A stretch of 64,000 nt of DNA from Brachynemurus nebulosus (taxonomy: Eukaryota; Arthropoda; Insecta; Neuroptera; Myrmeleontidae): assembly GCA_035578155.1 (NCBI GenBank), contig JAPWDM010000016.1, positions 6,544,005-6,608,004 on the forward strand. Direction: 5' to 3'. Positions 36,912-50,018 of this stretch are shown piece by piece. Position numbers and translations under genes: made by a program. Position 1 is the stretch's first letter. Each line of letters opens with the position of its first letter. The notes under the pieces were generated by a model, which saw nothing but the letters and a program-made list of their open reading frames with translations, was not told the DNA's origin and searched no databases.

Positions 36912-38990
36912 GGTAAGTCTATTCTTCAAGGGGAAAGAATATCGTGATTCACAAGGCACGGAACCTTATTAAAATATAGTCAAAAAGTTCCAAAATTTTT
37001 CGAAAATGGCAAAAAATCAACCAATAGGGTCCGTTTGGGCGGTCGTTTATATGATTTGATGTAACAATTTTAAAATAACTACTATGCATATGTTGAGATA
37101 AGTACTTGATCTTTAATTAGATACAAAATAATTGCTCAAACAAGAACTTTTAATTTTCGTGGTTATCTTGGGTCAAAAATTGCTGATATATACCCAACTT
37201 CTTCATCTCACAGTAACAAAGACATAAAAAAAAAAATTAAATAAGCAGGTAGGTATCGGTTTGTTGTTCTGCCTCTTTTTGAGCTGTGTTTTGTCTCTTT
37301 CATATTTCTGTAAACAAAAATAGGATTTTCCCATAGATTTTGACTCACTACGGAAATAAGTTATAATTTTGTATTATTACCTATAAAACAATCTAGATTT
37401 AAACTATTACTGCATACTGTATTATATGAACAAGAGAGACCACATACCATACCGGAAAAACTAGGAATTTATGTGCATATATCGACGACAGGAACCAGTA
37501 AAATGTGTGATGTATGATGGAGACGACTTCTGTGTATGATATTGATAGGTGAGGACTAATATCTGGGACGTACGTACGTACCAACATCTTCCCAACTCTA
37601 TACTACAATATGTATACATATTGTATGTGTACATATGAGATATACAATATTTCGAGAACTAGTAGTTGTTGTGTATGTGCGATTGCGAGATGTATGTTAC
37701 TTCAAAATAACGATCATTTTTTTTCTCTACATTTCACTTAAAACGACGTACAGGTTAAAAATTTTCTACACAGAAAATATGTGCATATCTGAGGAAACAT
37801 AAACAGAGAATATTTGCCGGAGATCAATATTGATATTCGACATTTGCTTGCTAAGAGGTAAATTTAAAACTTTTATTTCAATTGACACTAACTCATCTCT
37901 TTTCTTCGTTCATATTATAAATTTGAAAAAATATTTTTATTTGTAGTTGTAGGCTTGTACACATCTGTCGTGGTTAAAAAAATCCGATATTTTGTATGTC
38001 TATACTTTAATCTATCTTTTTTCTATAGTTTACTATCCTTTTCTATGTTGATATAGTCTATAGTCTATGTAGTCTGTAGTCTTCAATGAACATCAAACAA
38101 TTGTGAACAAAAGTAGTTTTAAAAAAAATGGATTTTTAATTTGTTGTTGACTTTTCAGGGTTCCGTTCCCTTAAAAAAGATTACTTATGAGATCACTTCG
38201 TCTGCCTTTGACGGTTTTTCACGAAAACAGTGTAACGTAGGAATTTGAAATTTGACATAATGTTAGGTCTTGATAACGCGGATATATACCCCCGACAGAA
38301 AATTTAAGACCACTACAATTTTTTTTTCTTAAAACAGTTTTATCTATGCAATGAAAACTTTAATTGAAACAAGGTTGTGTACACATACGATTTGACTACA
38401 TATTTGTCTTCCAATCCATGCACCTGTTTAGATTATTTAGGCATTTCTTTGACGATCACGTCATATCAAATTGTAAAAGTGTATATTTTCTATTTTTTTA
38501 AAAATTGAAATATAATTTTTTTAATAGATAAAAATTGTTTTCTCTTAATTAATGTTTCTATCATATTAAATAACACATTTTTGGCTTTTTAACGACCACC
38601 GAAAAATTTCCGTATGATGATTAGCTACGAAGTTATGAACAGTCAAAGCTTAGTGTGTGCTTTACTCTTTGAATTACTATAAGTCCGTTAAAAATTGTGG
38701 TATAGCGATGAAAAAAAACGAAATTAAAGGAAAAAAGTGATCTTTTTGAATATAATATTAAAATTAATTGAAAAGGAATTCTTAATACTAATACTGAGCT
38801 TTGAACGTAAAAATTCCATTTTAAATTCTTATATAATTTGTTTATCGGTTTTAGCATATACCTCATCAATTTTCTTTCTGTTTTGCACAATTTTTCTTAT
38901 CTTCTTTAATTTTTTTGATTTTTGAAAATAATAGCCTTTTTGTAATAGGTACATTTGGTATATATTGTTAAATATATCTATCTGTTTTCG
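36912..38990. other. No feature recognised
   Basis: Mostly AT-rich single-copy-looking sequence. A solitary TIR-like string CCGACAGAAAATTTAAGACC at 38292-38311 resembles mariner ends but has no partner. The short ORFs (37399-37587, 38633-38925) have no motif. Confidence 0.5.
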
Positions 38991-38993
38991 TAT

Positions 38994-39324
38994 GACGTCA
39001 TAAATATTTTAAAATGTAGTTATTCACGATAAGCGATTTTTAATTAATTTTAAATTAGTTGGAAAGAAATGCATACAATTTTTATTGACATAACTTAAAA
39101 AAAAAGCTTAACAAACAATACGCCCATTTTTATGCTAATTAGATTGCTATATTCATAAGTATTGACGTCATAAATATTTTAAAATGTAGTTATTCACGAT
39201 AAGCGATTTTTAATTAATTTTAAATTAGTTGGAAAGAAATGCATACAATTTTTATTGACATAACTTAAAAAAAAATCTTAACAAACAATACGCCCATTTT
39301 TATGCTAATTAGATTGCTATATTT
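38994..39324. repeat. Two tandem copies of a 170-bp unit
   Basis: Copies begin at GACGTCATAAATATTTT at 38994 and 39164 and are almost identical through GCTAATTAGATTGCTATATT. Only one internal substitution was noted (AAGCTTAAC against AATCTTAAC). Recent duplication. Confidence 0.9.
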
Positions 39325-39969
39325 ACAATCAAAGTATTATATTTTCCCCTCATGTTCACTTTGAAATGATTTATGTATTTTCCATTTGTGAAAAAACATT
39401 ATAAAGGAAGGGTACAAGAAGAATAAATTATTCACATTTTATACAAAAATAAAAACGGAGTTTGAATAGGTATTTGCCTAAAATTTGTTAGAAACCATAA
39501 TCACACCCTTCTTTTACTAGTTTTAGATACTACATCTGTAGATGACTTTTTTATATAGTATTGTTATAAATAAAAATTTCTCTCTATGTATCATTGTTTA
39601 CAACGGTAGAACTTGTTAACTACAGGACTTATAACTATAGGACTTTTTTCAGAGGAAAAAAATCTATAACCTAAATTAGTTGAACAAATATAACCAACCT
39701 TAAGCAATTTTTTCGGGAATTACCAAAACTGAAAGGGCAAAAATTTGTTTGCTTCAGTTGAAGTTCACTGATGTGGCAATGATAGAAACCAAAATCTTTT
39801 CTCCTAGTAATAAGAACGTTTACCAGAAAAAAATTTTTATTCCGTTGATTAAATGCCAAAAACTTGAAAACTTGTCAATTGTGATTACTAATGACTATAT
39901 GTGCCTGATTTTTTTTTAAAGTGACCTGCTAAAACTTCTTTTGACTATCATCCCCATATAGCCCTGCCA
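39325..39969. other. No feature recognised
   Basis: AT-rich. One 62-codon ORF on the minus strand has no recognisable domain. Confidence 0.5.
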
Positions 39970-40960
39970 AAACTTCAATTAGATGCATTTCAATATAAAC
40001 TTAACATTTTGATATACTTAATTACCCCTTTAATTGGGTCACGTGATTCACTGAAGCCTTAAGCTGTGGAACCACTCTTGGATCACCTATTTCATTTATG
40101 GAATTTTGTATAACTCTGCAGAGAAATAAAAAATTTTCTTTTTGAGTGGTTCTCACACTACGTAAGTACGTATTCAGTAAGATTAGCACTTACTGATTAT
40201 TTATCACGTCTTTAGATAACCCTTTTAAAGGGACTTTACTGAAAGAAGCTGATATGAGTCTGATGAGCCCTGACATAAGAATCTCTCAGACTGCATATCC
40301 GTAAAGGTATTATATGTAAACTAATAATGTTCACAGTTAAGTTTATTATGTAATTATCACAATTGAAATTTGTGTGAGTGTAAAATAAAATTTGTACAAA
40401 AAACTGTCCTAAAATTCATAAGCTGTATCTACCAGAAGGGAGCAATTTAATATTAAATAACTAGATTTTCAGATAAAGACTAATAAGAATTAATATAGTT
40501 TGGACTGATTTTTGGAGAATATTGTATCTGAGGCATTAAATATATTACACTAATTATAAAAAAAATATCTATTTTATATAGATAGAAACCTCTGGTCTCG
40601 TTTTTTCCTATACCCTATATTAGTTTGCAAGCTAGCTAATTCCAATAATTAATAGTCCAAAACCCCAATGTAAAAGAATGTAGTTGATTTCATTATTAAT
40701 AAAACTCAGAAAATGTAGTTTAAACAATGACAAAAGTGGTTCCTAGAAACATCCTGCTCGGGAAAATTTCATTTCCGGCACAAGCAGGTTACTTTCTGTT
40801 CGGGTAAATATGAGAATAACCAAACTATAATTGTTCAGTTGTGGAAAATTTTTCCTTTCAGCCAGTGTATATTTTCCTTATAAAATCTTGGTCAAACGTA
40901 TATTTAGTGGGAACCTAATTTGAGAAAAAAATGTTTTCTTTGTCTTCTATCTCGATGTTG
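39970..40960. repeat. Left arm of an inverted repeat that brackets the Polinton
   Basis: The tip AAACTTCAATTAGATGCATT is matched by AATGCATCTAATTGAAGTTT ending at 61453. Further inverted matches include the CACGTGAT block (40040 with 61378), the TCCTAAAATTC block (40410 with 61100) and TTTCATTTCCGG (40768 with 60725). Order and spacing are kept with indels over about 900 bp. Confidence 0.8.
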
Positions 40961-41340
40961 AACATCTAATTAATACGAAACAAAGAGTAGAATCGCCCGC
41001 ATCTAAATAGAGATACAATATATTGATCCGAACAGTTTATACGTCATAAAATTCCTTGTCTATTTTTCGTCTTCCTCTACTTTCTGAATATTTCTGCAAT
41101 CATGACCCTTAAATTAAAAAGCATAAGATCTCTGCAGCTAAATATTTATATGCTTTTTTATATGACATACGTTTAAGTAATTACTTTGTAGTTAGTTGAA
41201 AAGAGATATCTAATATTTTTAATGAAGTAGCTAAGAAAAGTATTTATTAAAGTGAACGCCTAGTGTTTGTCCTCATATACTGACAATGACACGCCCTTAC
41301 ATAAATTCTTAAAAATCCAAATATCTCATTAATAAATACC

Positions 41341-41658
41341 CCTGTCGCAGCATCCTGCATAACATAGTGAATTTCCGTTTATAAAAATTAGTTTCTCTCG
41401 GAAAACTAGTTGACATAGAATAATAGTTTAAAGCCCTTTTTTATGTAATTTTTTTCCCTCTCAAATGGTGTAAAAAAATTTCGCAAAATTTCTGAAAAAG
41501 TGGAAATTTTGGCAAAAAACTAATTTTCTGCAAGAACAAAACCATGTTCCTGGTATCCAATGTGTTTGGCTGAAGAATTCATCCAAGGCTTTGGGACTTG
41601 CAACATTTTCACCAAATTTTGTAAGCCTAGGGCCCTTGGTTCGAGAGTTATCGTGCGG

Positions 41659-41745
<87 letters not shown>
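41341..41745 (-). repeat. Interspersed repeat ending in (CA)n(TA)n
   Basis: Starts near CCCCTGTCGCAGCATCC. It carries AAAAAACTAATTTTCTGC and CAATGTGTTTGGCTGAAG, then GTTCGAGAGTTATCGTG, (CA)n 41659-41683 and (TA)n 41684-41743. Same family as 12466-12795 and 28280-28640; a weaker relative is at 42960-43200. Confidence 0.75.
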
Positions 41746-41747
<2 letters not shown>

Positions 41748-42304
41748 GTGGTCCAGAATTATGTACCGCAATTGCTAGAGCTGATAGTACTTTCAAAAAT
41801 AATGGTTTAATAATTTTCAAAACTCAATAATACGGGTGACACATCCCTCTAGAGGGGTGAAACGAAAACCATCCTTTCCTAAGTATTTTCCAAGCGCTTT
41901 TGGATAACGGATTGATATTTTAGGGGTACGTATTTTGCATTAGGAGGATTAAATTGGTATTAACACTTATTCCACCACTTAAGATCAAGTGCTGATTTTG
42001 TGTGGTAGGTGTTAATTATCACGTCTTTTCTTTTTTAATTTGAAGTTATTTAAACAAATTTCTTCACAATATGACTCCTCAGACAATTTTACGTAAAAAA
42101 GTATACTTGTTACATTTCGATAAATAATACCGTTTTCGAGTAATTTAAAGTAGAAGTATCTATTTCCAAATTGGTATATAATTGGTACCATAAGTGAAAT
42201 AAAAAAGTATCTATTAGTAAAATGTTTTTATTCAATTGATGAGTATTTTAGTAATGATTTTAGCGATTTTAACCTATTGTAAAATTTTATTCATTATGAC
42301 TTTT

Positions 42305-42460
42305 GTAATAGTTATTTGTGTATTAAGAGGGCAAAGTGGCACATTGCCGCTCGATTGAGAATGTTGACGCGCGACGCAGCCAGGCAGAGCGCGTCATTCT
42401 CATGAGAACGGTAATGTTACTTTGTGCTTGAATTACACAAATAATTTTTCTACAATCTTG
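42305..42460. repeat. Short palindromic element
   Basis: The arms GTTATTTGTGTATTAAG and TTGAATTACACAAATAA are inverted, and CAAAGTGGCACATTGCCG pairs with CGGTAATGTTACTTTG. The GC-rich tip has a perfect stem TGACGCGC/GCGCGTCA. No TSD was resolved and no ORF is present. Confidence 0.7.
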
Positions 42461-42602
42461 TAAAATGTGTTCGTTTTACTTAAAAAGTATTTGAAAAAAT
42501 AATTATGGACGTTAATATTTATTTTAATGTTATAATTTTTACAGCTTCAGATATATCTCGAGGTGTATTTGAGAAATCGCTGTCACTACTGTATATTTCC
42601 AT

Positions 42603-42710
<108 letters not shown>

Positions 42711-43336
42711 AAAATTTATTTATCAACTTATTTATTATTTTTAATTAATATTATTTATTTTGGAATTTAATAAAATTGATATTTCACTTGTTCACGATAA
42801 AAATAATATAATGTTTAGAATCTATTTATTTGTTGCCATAGAAAATATAAACTTATAAAGAGAAAAATTTGGGGTAATTCTTACTTCTATCTTATTTTCA
42901 ACAATTTAGTTACCATTTAGTTAACACAGTTAGTAACATTTTAAGTAGAAATAAACAGTCTTATTTATCAAAGTATCCTTGTCACTGCATCTTGTATAAC
43001 ATAAAATTATGATTCAAAAATTTATAGTAGATATGTAATTTTTTTCCGCTCTTTGTAACAATGTAATAAATATTTCAGAAAACTTTCAAAGCAAAAAATT
43101 CATTTCTTCTCGAAAATAAGTTCACTTACAACAATAGTCAAAAACCCATCTTATACAATTTTTTTCAGCTCTCCCATATTTTTTCACTGGGTATTATACT
43201 TTTTGCTTTTATAAAAACCCTCCTTTTTATTTAACGTTAGATAACATAAAGCGAATTTAAAAGCTAAATCAAAGAGGATGAAGAAAGGTATGCCGACGCA
43301 CAGATCGTGGCGACGTAGATGGCGAATTGTATATTT

Positions 43337-43537
43337 ACAGCGTAAGTTTTTTGAGAGTTACCATTTTTATTACAGCTAAACCGTTGATTTAATTGAAAAA
43401 TTGTTCAAATAAGAGTTGTAGATATCGACGGGGGCAATCGATTGCTAGAGTCAGGAGCTTTATAGCTCTTATGGTCTTAACTGTTATCAACGGTTTGGCA
43501 GTGATAAAAATGGTAACTCTCAAGAAACTCACGCTGT
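43337..43537. mobile_element. MITE of about 200 bp
   Basis: Inverted ends of about 50 bp: ACAGCGTAAGTTTTTTGAG on the left and CAAGAAACTCACGCTGT on the right, continuing through GAGTTACCATTTTTAT and AACCGTTGA. No coding capacity. Both flanks are AT-rich (ATATTT, ATAAAT), and no clear TSD was resolved. Confidence 0.75.
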
Positions 43538-44205
43538 ATAAATATAAAATAATAAATAATTCTAATGTTGTCTTTTTCTAAAAATTCAAATATGTGACGT
43601 ATTATGACGTAGATTGCGAATTGCGCAAAAAAGCTTATTTTGGACTCAAATGTAGCGTACCTTTGTGTATTTACTATGAATTAAATAATAAAATGGTCCC
43701 TTTTTATATTTAACAGCTGGTCACTTCATCTAATTTTCTTGTCAAATGTTTTAAAGTAATAATAGGGAAGTTTTTATTTGCAGTGCATTCATAGCATAAT
43801 ATCATAATGACCAAAATAATTTATCATTTTCTGAGGTCAAGCTTCGTCTAATTTCGAAATAATTACGTAAATGAATTCAAAATCTTACTAATTTCTTAAC
43901 ACAGTAGTCTTTTAATTCAAGATTTAAAAGTAATGTTCTAAAATTTTTTATATGTGAGTGCAAGGGTAACCATATTATATCAAACAGAGCTGCTAATTAT
44001 AGGCAGATGTTTAGGTAAATAATGAAAACTTCACTTCATTTGATTTACTTTTGAATTATAGATGGAGAGCTCAACCTTCCTGAAATTCCTAAATAGCATT
44101 TTATAGCGAAAAAAAATCTATACATATAATAAAACTGTAACGGGACCATTTCTGTACGTGGAATATTTTTTGAAAATTGTACTGATGCTGTAAATAGTTA
44201 AAGAT

Positions 44206-44520
44206 ATGGATATCCAAATAGTGATTTTTAAAATTTTTGTCTGTCTGTTCACGCATCACGCAAAAACTATTGAACGGATTTTAATGAAATTTGGTGTGAT
44301 GATAACTTATTACCTGGATCAACATCTAGGATACTTTTTATTCCGGGAAAATGTCTCATTCCCACGGGAAAACAGAAAAAACATTTTAAGCATGTGCACA
44401 CGTTACGCAAAAACTATTGGACGGATTTTGATGAAATCTGGTATGGTTATAAGTTATTGCCTGGGTCAACATCCAAGATCCGGGAAAATGTCTCGTTGCG
44501 GGTACAGCTAGCATATAATA
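44206..44520 (+). repeat. Two-unit relative of the 10.8-kb tandem repeat
   Basis: Two units of about 147 bp with CACGCATCACGCAAAAACTATTG / CACACGTTACGCAAAAAC starts, GGGAAAATGTCTC and AAAACAGAAAAAACATTTTA. It is the reverse complement of the array at 10767-11160 and ends GGGTACAGCTAGC, mirroring CTAGCTGTACGCGCG there. Confidence 0.7.
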
Positions 44521-44628
44521 CAAAAGCTTTGACTGGTAAATTTAACTAATTTTAAAACTCTAATAACAGGATATTAAATAATAATATAAATTATTCTAAA
44601 TTATTTTATTCGTCAAATTGTTTTACCG

Positions 44629-44634
44629 TATTAC
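44629..44634. other. Left 6-bp target-site duplication of the Polinton
   Basis: TATTAC, identical to 60401-60406. Six bases is the duplication length known for Polinton integrases. Confidence 0.92.
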
Positions 44635-45950
44635 AGTAGATAGGCTAGGAGAGTTCTATGACACAGTAAAACCCCAATTTTCCGGACTACTTTTTTGACG
44701 ATGTTAAGAACCGTGTAGTTTGGGGTCCTACTGTACCTAGAGTATGATTTGATCTCTGACCCGGCACGTACCAAGTACATGTATTTAAATTTTGTTGTTG
44801 ACATTTGACCCCAACACTCGCTCATACTGTTGACCTTGAAAGTCATGAGTCATTACAATCACTTCGACAAAATAAATTCAAGTTAACCCATTATGCGTCA
44901 TCACAATTAACTTATCACAATTTGGTTTTGTGTTAACCCATTACCTGCCAGCACTAACGTAGTTTTTGAATGCAAACCTAACGCATGCGCAGAATGAGTT
45001 TAAGTACCCGAAGCATGCGCAGACTGAATTTCAGGCTACAAATTGATAGATGGGGTACACTACCGCGTCAAAAATGTGGGGTTACCCTAACTCAGGGGTT
45101 GCCCCAAACTTTTGACACCGTACTGTACTTAAATTTTCAGTACACTGCCGTGTCAAAAGTGTGGACCCCCTAACTGAAAAAGGTATCCGATCACTTTTTG
45201 AAGCGCACTGTACTTATTTTTTGTGTGTACATGCAAGCCTTAGCCTTTAATCTCACTTAATTGAGTCATCTTAAACGAAAGGTACACTATCACTTCAAAA
45301 ATGTGGGATTACCCTAACCCAAGGGGTGGTCCCAAACTTTTGACGCCGTACTGTACTTAAATTTTTGGTACACTACTGTGTCAAAAGTGCGGACTCCCCC
45401 CTGACCAAAAAGGTATCCGATAACTTTTTGAAGCGTACTGTACTTGTTTTTTATGTGTACGTGCAAACCTTCGCCTTTAATATCACTTAATTTTGTCGGG
45501 GACGAACTGTACCAAGCGCTAGATTTTAAAATCAGACTCCGGGGTCCAGATTTCTGACCGCTACTGTACTGTAAATCGAGTGTCTACTGTACTTTTCAAC
45601 AAGTTTAAGCCTGTTTCAGCAAAATCAGCACTTTTTTAATTTGTTTATTTATATAAGTTTTAATTTAATAAATGTTTATTTAAGATTTTGATGACTCAGC
45701 AATTTCTTCGTTTGATTTCAAATACGAAATAGTTTTCTTGGAATTTTTAATTTATGGCCTGATTGTTCAATTATAATTATAGTATGATTCATACAAGTGG
45801 GGATTTTTGTTATATTTGTTTATTTATATAATAATTTTGGATCATGTAATAATTTTAAAATTGTTTATTTAAGATTTTGCTGAGTCATCAGTTTCTTTGT
45901 TAGACTTTGAATACGAAATGAATTTCTCGGAATTTTAAATTTATGACTTA
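44635..45950. repeat. Left terminal inverted repeat of the Polinton
   Basis: Matches the right end inverted: very close over 44635-45635, then resuming at 45780-45950 after an unmatched stretch. It includes two tandem units of about 220 bp (45054-45280, 45281-45493; GGTACACTA...CACTTAATT). It also has a small doublet around GCATGCGCAGA (44982-45030) and two direct copies of a GTTTATTTAAGATTTTG...GAATTTTTAATTTATGRC block (45677 and 45861). Confidence 0.92.
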
Positions 45951-46025
45951 ACATTTGCGTCGTAACAATTCTGAGTCAGAATTTTTTGTGATTCCCCTCC
46001 AGAATTTTTCGAGCAGTCAAAATCG

Positions 46026-46063
46026 TATAAATTGAGGTTCGCGTGCCCCCTCAAATCACTTCT
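46026..46063 (+). promoter_or_regulatory. Core promoter of the polymerase gene
   Basis: TATAAATT at 46026-46033 and initiator TCACTT with its A at 46058, 32 bp apart. This leaves a leader of about 70 nt before the ATG at 46131. Confidence 0.65.
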
Positions 46064-46377
46064 TCAGCAATCTTCAAGCAGTTAATATTGTTATTGTTGC
46101 AAGAATTTGGATCAAGATTAAAATACAACAATGGCTTCATTAAACGACGTGACAACTAGAATGGTGGAAAATGTACGAAACGCGTTATCATTGTTGGAAA
46201 TGGATACTCGGGATGCAGATGAATTGGAAAAATGGATAAAACATACAAGTACAAACGTGAGACTAATAAATAAGGCAATTCGTGGAGCGGAAAACTTGGG
46301 ACAACGCAAATATTTTGAATCATGTGCGGGAAAAATGAAAGGATTTTGAATCAGAATGAAGGCGCTACGAAAACATG

Positions 46378-46529
46378 GTAAGTTTTTTTTCAAATATAAA
46401 TTTATTTTTTAATGATTTTTTTTTATAATTTTGATATATCAACATGGTAAGTTGTTTAAATAATTTTTTTTTTTTTTTAATGATTTTTTATAAATTTGAT
46501 AAATAATTTTTTTATGTTGATTGTTTCAG
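46378..46529 (+). other. Intron in the polymerase gene
   Basis: The donor GTAAGT at 46378 and acceptor TTGTTTCAG ending at 46529 are excellent. The reading frame joins in phase 1 on both sides. The intron contains a second AACATGGTAAGT at 46441-46452, a copy of the donor context 70 bp downstream, as if part of the exon-intron border had been duplicated. Confidence 0.8.
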
Positions 46530-49500
46530 GTGCCGGTAAAAGATCTGATAGAATTCAATGGGTTGACGTGGAATCCGCATTTGCAAGTCGAATACGAACC
46601 GGGGTTATCACAAACATTACACATAAGGAACCGAAAAACTTTTTAGACGACGCTACATCGATGTTCACTCGGCGAATACAAAATATATTAAAAAAATACT
46701 TAACGATAAAAGTCAACACAACGCTTTGCGGGTTATTTGTGAAAACTGATGGCAACGAGGATAAATATGATATGAAACATTTCAATACACCGAATATCAT
46801 AATAGATCAAGGAACAAACTTAAAACAGTGCTACATGGAACATGTTCGGGAACCAATTTTGAGAAAATTGAGCGAGTTTACCGAGTCGGGGAGCGGATGG
46901 ACTTTATCAAGCATAATCAACCTAGCCGTGAACGTGAACAAATACACACCATTCCGTGGATCAAGCTACATCGAATTGTCGCAGGAAATAAAAACTAAAA
47001 AAGCATGTATCAACATTGAAAACTTAAACGACGACGCCTGTTTCGCGTGGGCAGTGGTATCTGCACTTTATCCAGCAACATCAAATAAAAATCCGGCTCG
47101 AACCAGCTCTTATCCACACTACTCAACGGTGCTAAACTTGGACGGGATACAATTTCCAATGACAATTCAACAAGTGAGCAACTTTGAAAAACAGAACCCA
47201 ACAATATCAGTCAACGTGTTTATGCTAAAAAAACAAAATGGACATTTCGAAACCGTACCTGCTGCGCTAACGAGAGAGAAGAAACAAAACCATATAAACC
47301 TTTTAATGATCCAGAACGAGTATTACGAGGATGAAGACAACGAACAGGACAACGATCAAGATTTACGCTACCATTTTTGTTGGATTAAGGACTTATCGCG
47401 ACTCGTGTCAAGACAACTATCAAATCGTAATGGAAAAAAATACATCTGCGATCGATGCTTAAATTACTTTCGCACAGAAGATAAACTGATAAAACATACA
47501 GAAGACTGCGTGAACATGAACAGCTGTCGGGTGATAATGCCAGAAGGGAAAAGCAAATACATATCATTCAAGAACTACAGCAACAAGAAACGTGTTCCAT
47601 TTATAATTTACGCGGACGTCGAATCATTCCTGCAACCGGTAACGGAAAACGAAAATCGGAAAAACACGACAACGTATCAACAACATCGTGCATACAGTAT
47701 CGGTTACTACTTTCACTGCTCTTACAACAACCAGTTAAGCTACTATAGATCATACCGCGGGCCAAATTGCGAAAAATGGTTCGCGGAAGAACTGGCAACG
47801 TTACGTGAAAATATCTTGAAACCCATATATGACAACATAATACCAATGAACGAGTTAACACCAGAGGAACAACAGCAACTTAAACAACGAAGTACCGGGT
47901 GCCACATCTGCGAAAAACCATTCAAACCTGAGGATATTGTGGTTCGTGATCATAACCACTTCACCGGCGAATACAATGGACCTGCGCACAAGGGATGCAA
48001 CTTGAATTATAAGGATTTTCATATGATTCCTGTTGTATTCCACAACTTGAGTGGTTATGATGCACATTTCGTAATAAAGGATATAGCAACAGCATTCGAG
48101 GGACGTGTCGACTTACTACCAATCAACAAGGAACGATACATTGCATTCACTAAACATGTTACCGGCAGCGAAATTACATTTAGATTCATCGACTCTTTTA
48201 GATTTATGGCATCAAGTCTGGATAAATTAACTTCATATCTCAACGAATTCAATATAGTAAAATCGCAATTTCCGAACAGAGATTACAAATTACTTACGCG
48301 CAAAGGTGTCTTTCCGTACGAGTATATATCAGGCTGGGATAAACTTGAAGAAACATGTTTACCATCGCGGGAGAAATTCTACAATCGGCTCAACGACAAC
48401 GATATCACCATGGATGACTATGCACACGCACAAAAAGTTTGGGATACATTCAACATACAGACGCTTGGAGAATACTCGGATTTATATATGAAAACGGACA
48501 TACTACTACTCGCGGATGTTTTTGAGAATTTTCGGGATACATGCATGCGCACACACGGATTCGATCCAGCTCATTACTACACGACGCCGGGACTTACGTG
48601 GGATGCAGCCTTAAAATATACAAAAGTGGAGTTAGAACTGATATCTGATGTGGACCAATTATTTTATTCATTGAACGTGGTATTCGAGGTGGATTGAGCC
48701 AGTGTAGTAACCGATACGCGACAGCAAACAATAAATATATGAACACCTACGACCCGGACGAGGAATCAAAATACCTGATGTACTATGACGTGAACAATTT
48801 ATATGGATGGGCAATGTCACAATACTTACCAACGGGAAATTTCAAATGGATGGAAAATACTGACATAGATGTTCAACAAATACCCGCTGATTCACCAATA
48901 GGATATTTACTGGAAGTGGATTTGGAATACCCGAGAGAACTACACGATAAACACAACAATTTACCATTATGTCCAGAGAGAATGTGTGCACCCGGTACTA
49001 AACAGGAAATGTTACTAGCAACGCTATACAACAAACAGAAATACGTGATGCACTATCGGAACCTGAAACAATGTCTACAACACGGGATGAAGTTAAAGAA
49101 AATACATAGAGTGCTGCAGTTTAATCAATCACCATGGCTTAAACCCTACATCGAATTGAATACAACTCTAAGACAAATGGCGGGAAACGAATTCGAGAAA
49201 AATCTCTACAAGCTACTCAACAACGCGGTCTTCGGGAAAACGATGGAAAACGTACGGAAACACTCGATTGTGAAATTGTTAACGAAATGGTATGGACGAT
49301 ATGGTGCGGAAGTTATGATAGCGAAACCGAATTTCCACAGCCGCACCATATTTGACGAGAATCTCATCGCGGTCGAACTACGGAAAACGGAAGTGTTTAT
49401 GAACAAACCAATATACGTCGGGCAAGCAATTCTGGATATTTCGAAAACATGTGTCTACGATTTTCATTACAACTACATACAGCCAACGTTCGGGAACAAC

Positions 49501-49910
49501 AGCAAATTACTCTACACGGATACCGATTCATTGATTTACGAGATAAAATGCCCAGATATTTACGAAATAATGAAACGAGATATTCAATACTTCGATACGT
49601 CAGATTACAGCGCAGATAATCAATATAACATGCCAAGAGTAAATAAGAAAATACCCGGGTTAATGAGGACGAGCTAAATGGACGAATATTTACAAAGTTT
49701 GTGGGCTTAAGATCGAAAATGTATAGTTGTCAAGTGGACGGCGAGGATCACACGAAGAAAGCGAAAGGTGTAAAGAACTCTGTGGTTAAGAAAACGATAA
49801 CTTTTAACGATTACGTGGACTGTCTAAAACACAATACAATCATAAACCGACAACAAAACCTGATACAATCGAAAAAACATAACGTGTATGTTTACACTAT
49901 TTGTATATTT

Positions 49911-49942
49911 CGTATCATACGGCGCTCAGCCCGTATGATACG
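49911..49942. other. Perfect 12-bp hairpin at the end of the polymerase gene
   Basis: CGTATCATACGG and CCGTATGATACG enclose the 8-base loop CGCTCAGC. It lies just where the third frameshift falls and about 75 bp before the next ORF. Confidence 0.8.
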
Positions 49943-50018
49943 AAACGATATATTGTGGAGGGGGAAACGGATACTTTAGCATGGGGACATTACTCGTTAA
50001 ATTAGTACCCAAGTGGAA

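Larger units (their letters stand above)
46131..50005 (+). pseudogene. Polinton DNA polymerase B, two exons, disrupted
   Basis: Family B polymerase of the protein-primed type that copies the element. Exon 1 (46131-46377) is a small helical N-terminus with an in-frame TGA at 46347-46349. Exon 2 starts at 46530. In order it shows a conserved Cys-containing domain (DDACFAWAV, about 47026-47060), a C2H2 finger (47447-47512), exonuclease motif I (YADVES, acidic residues at 47615-47623) and an endonuclease-VII-like zinc motif (CX2C...RDHNH...HKGCN, 47900-48010). Then come Exo II (GYDAHF, about 48055), Exo III (YMKTD, about 48484), motif A (YYDVNNLYG, 48781-48807), motif B (KLLNNAVFG, about 49209) and motif C DTDS (49519-49530). 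Frameshifts lie at about 48655-48680, 49655-49675 and 49880-49925. All catalytic motifs survive, but the protein cannot be made whole. Confidence 0.95.
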
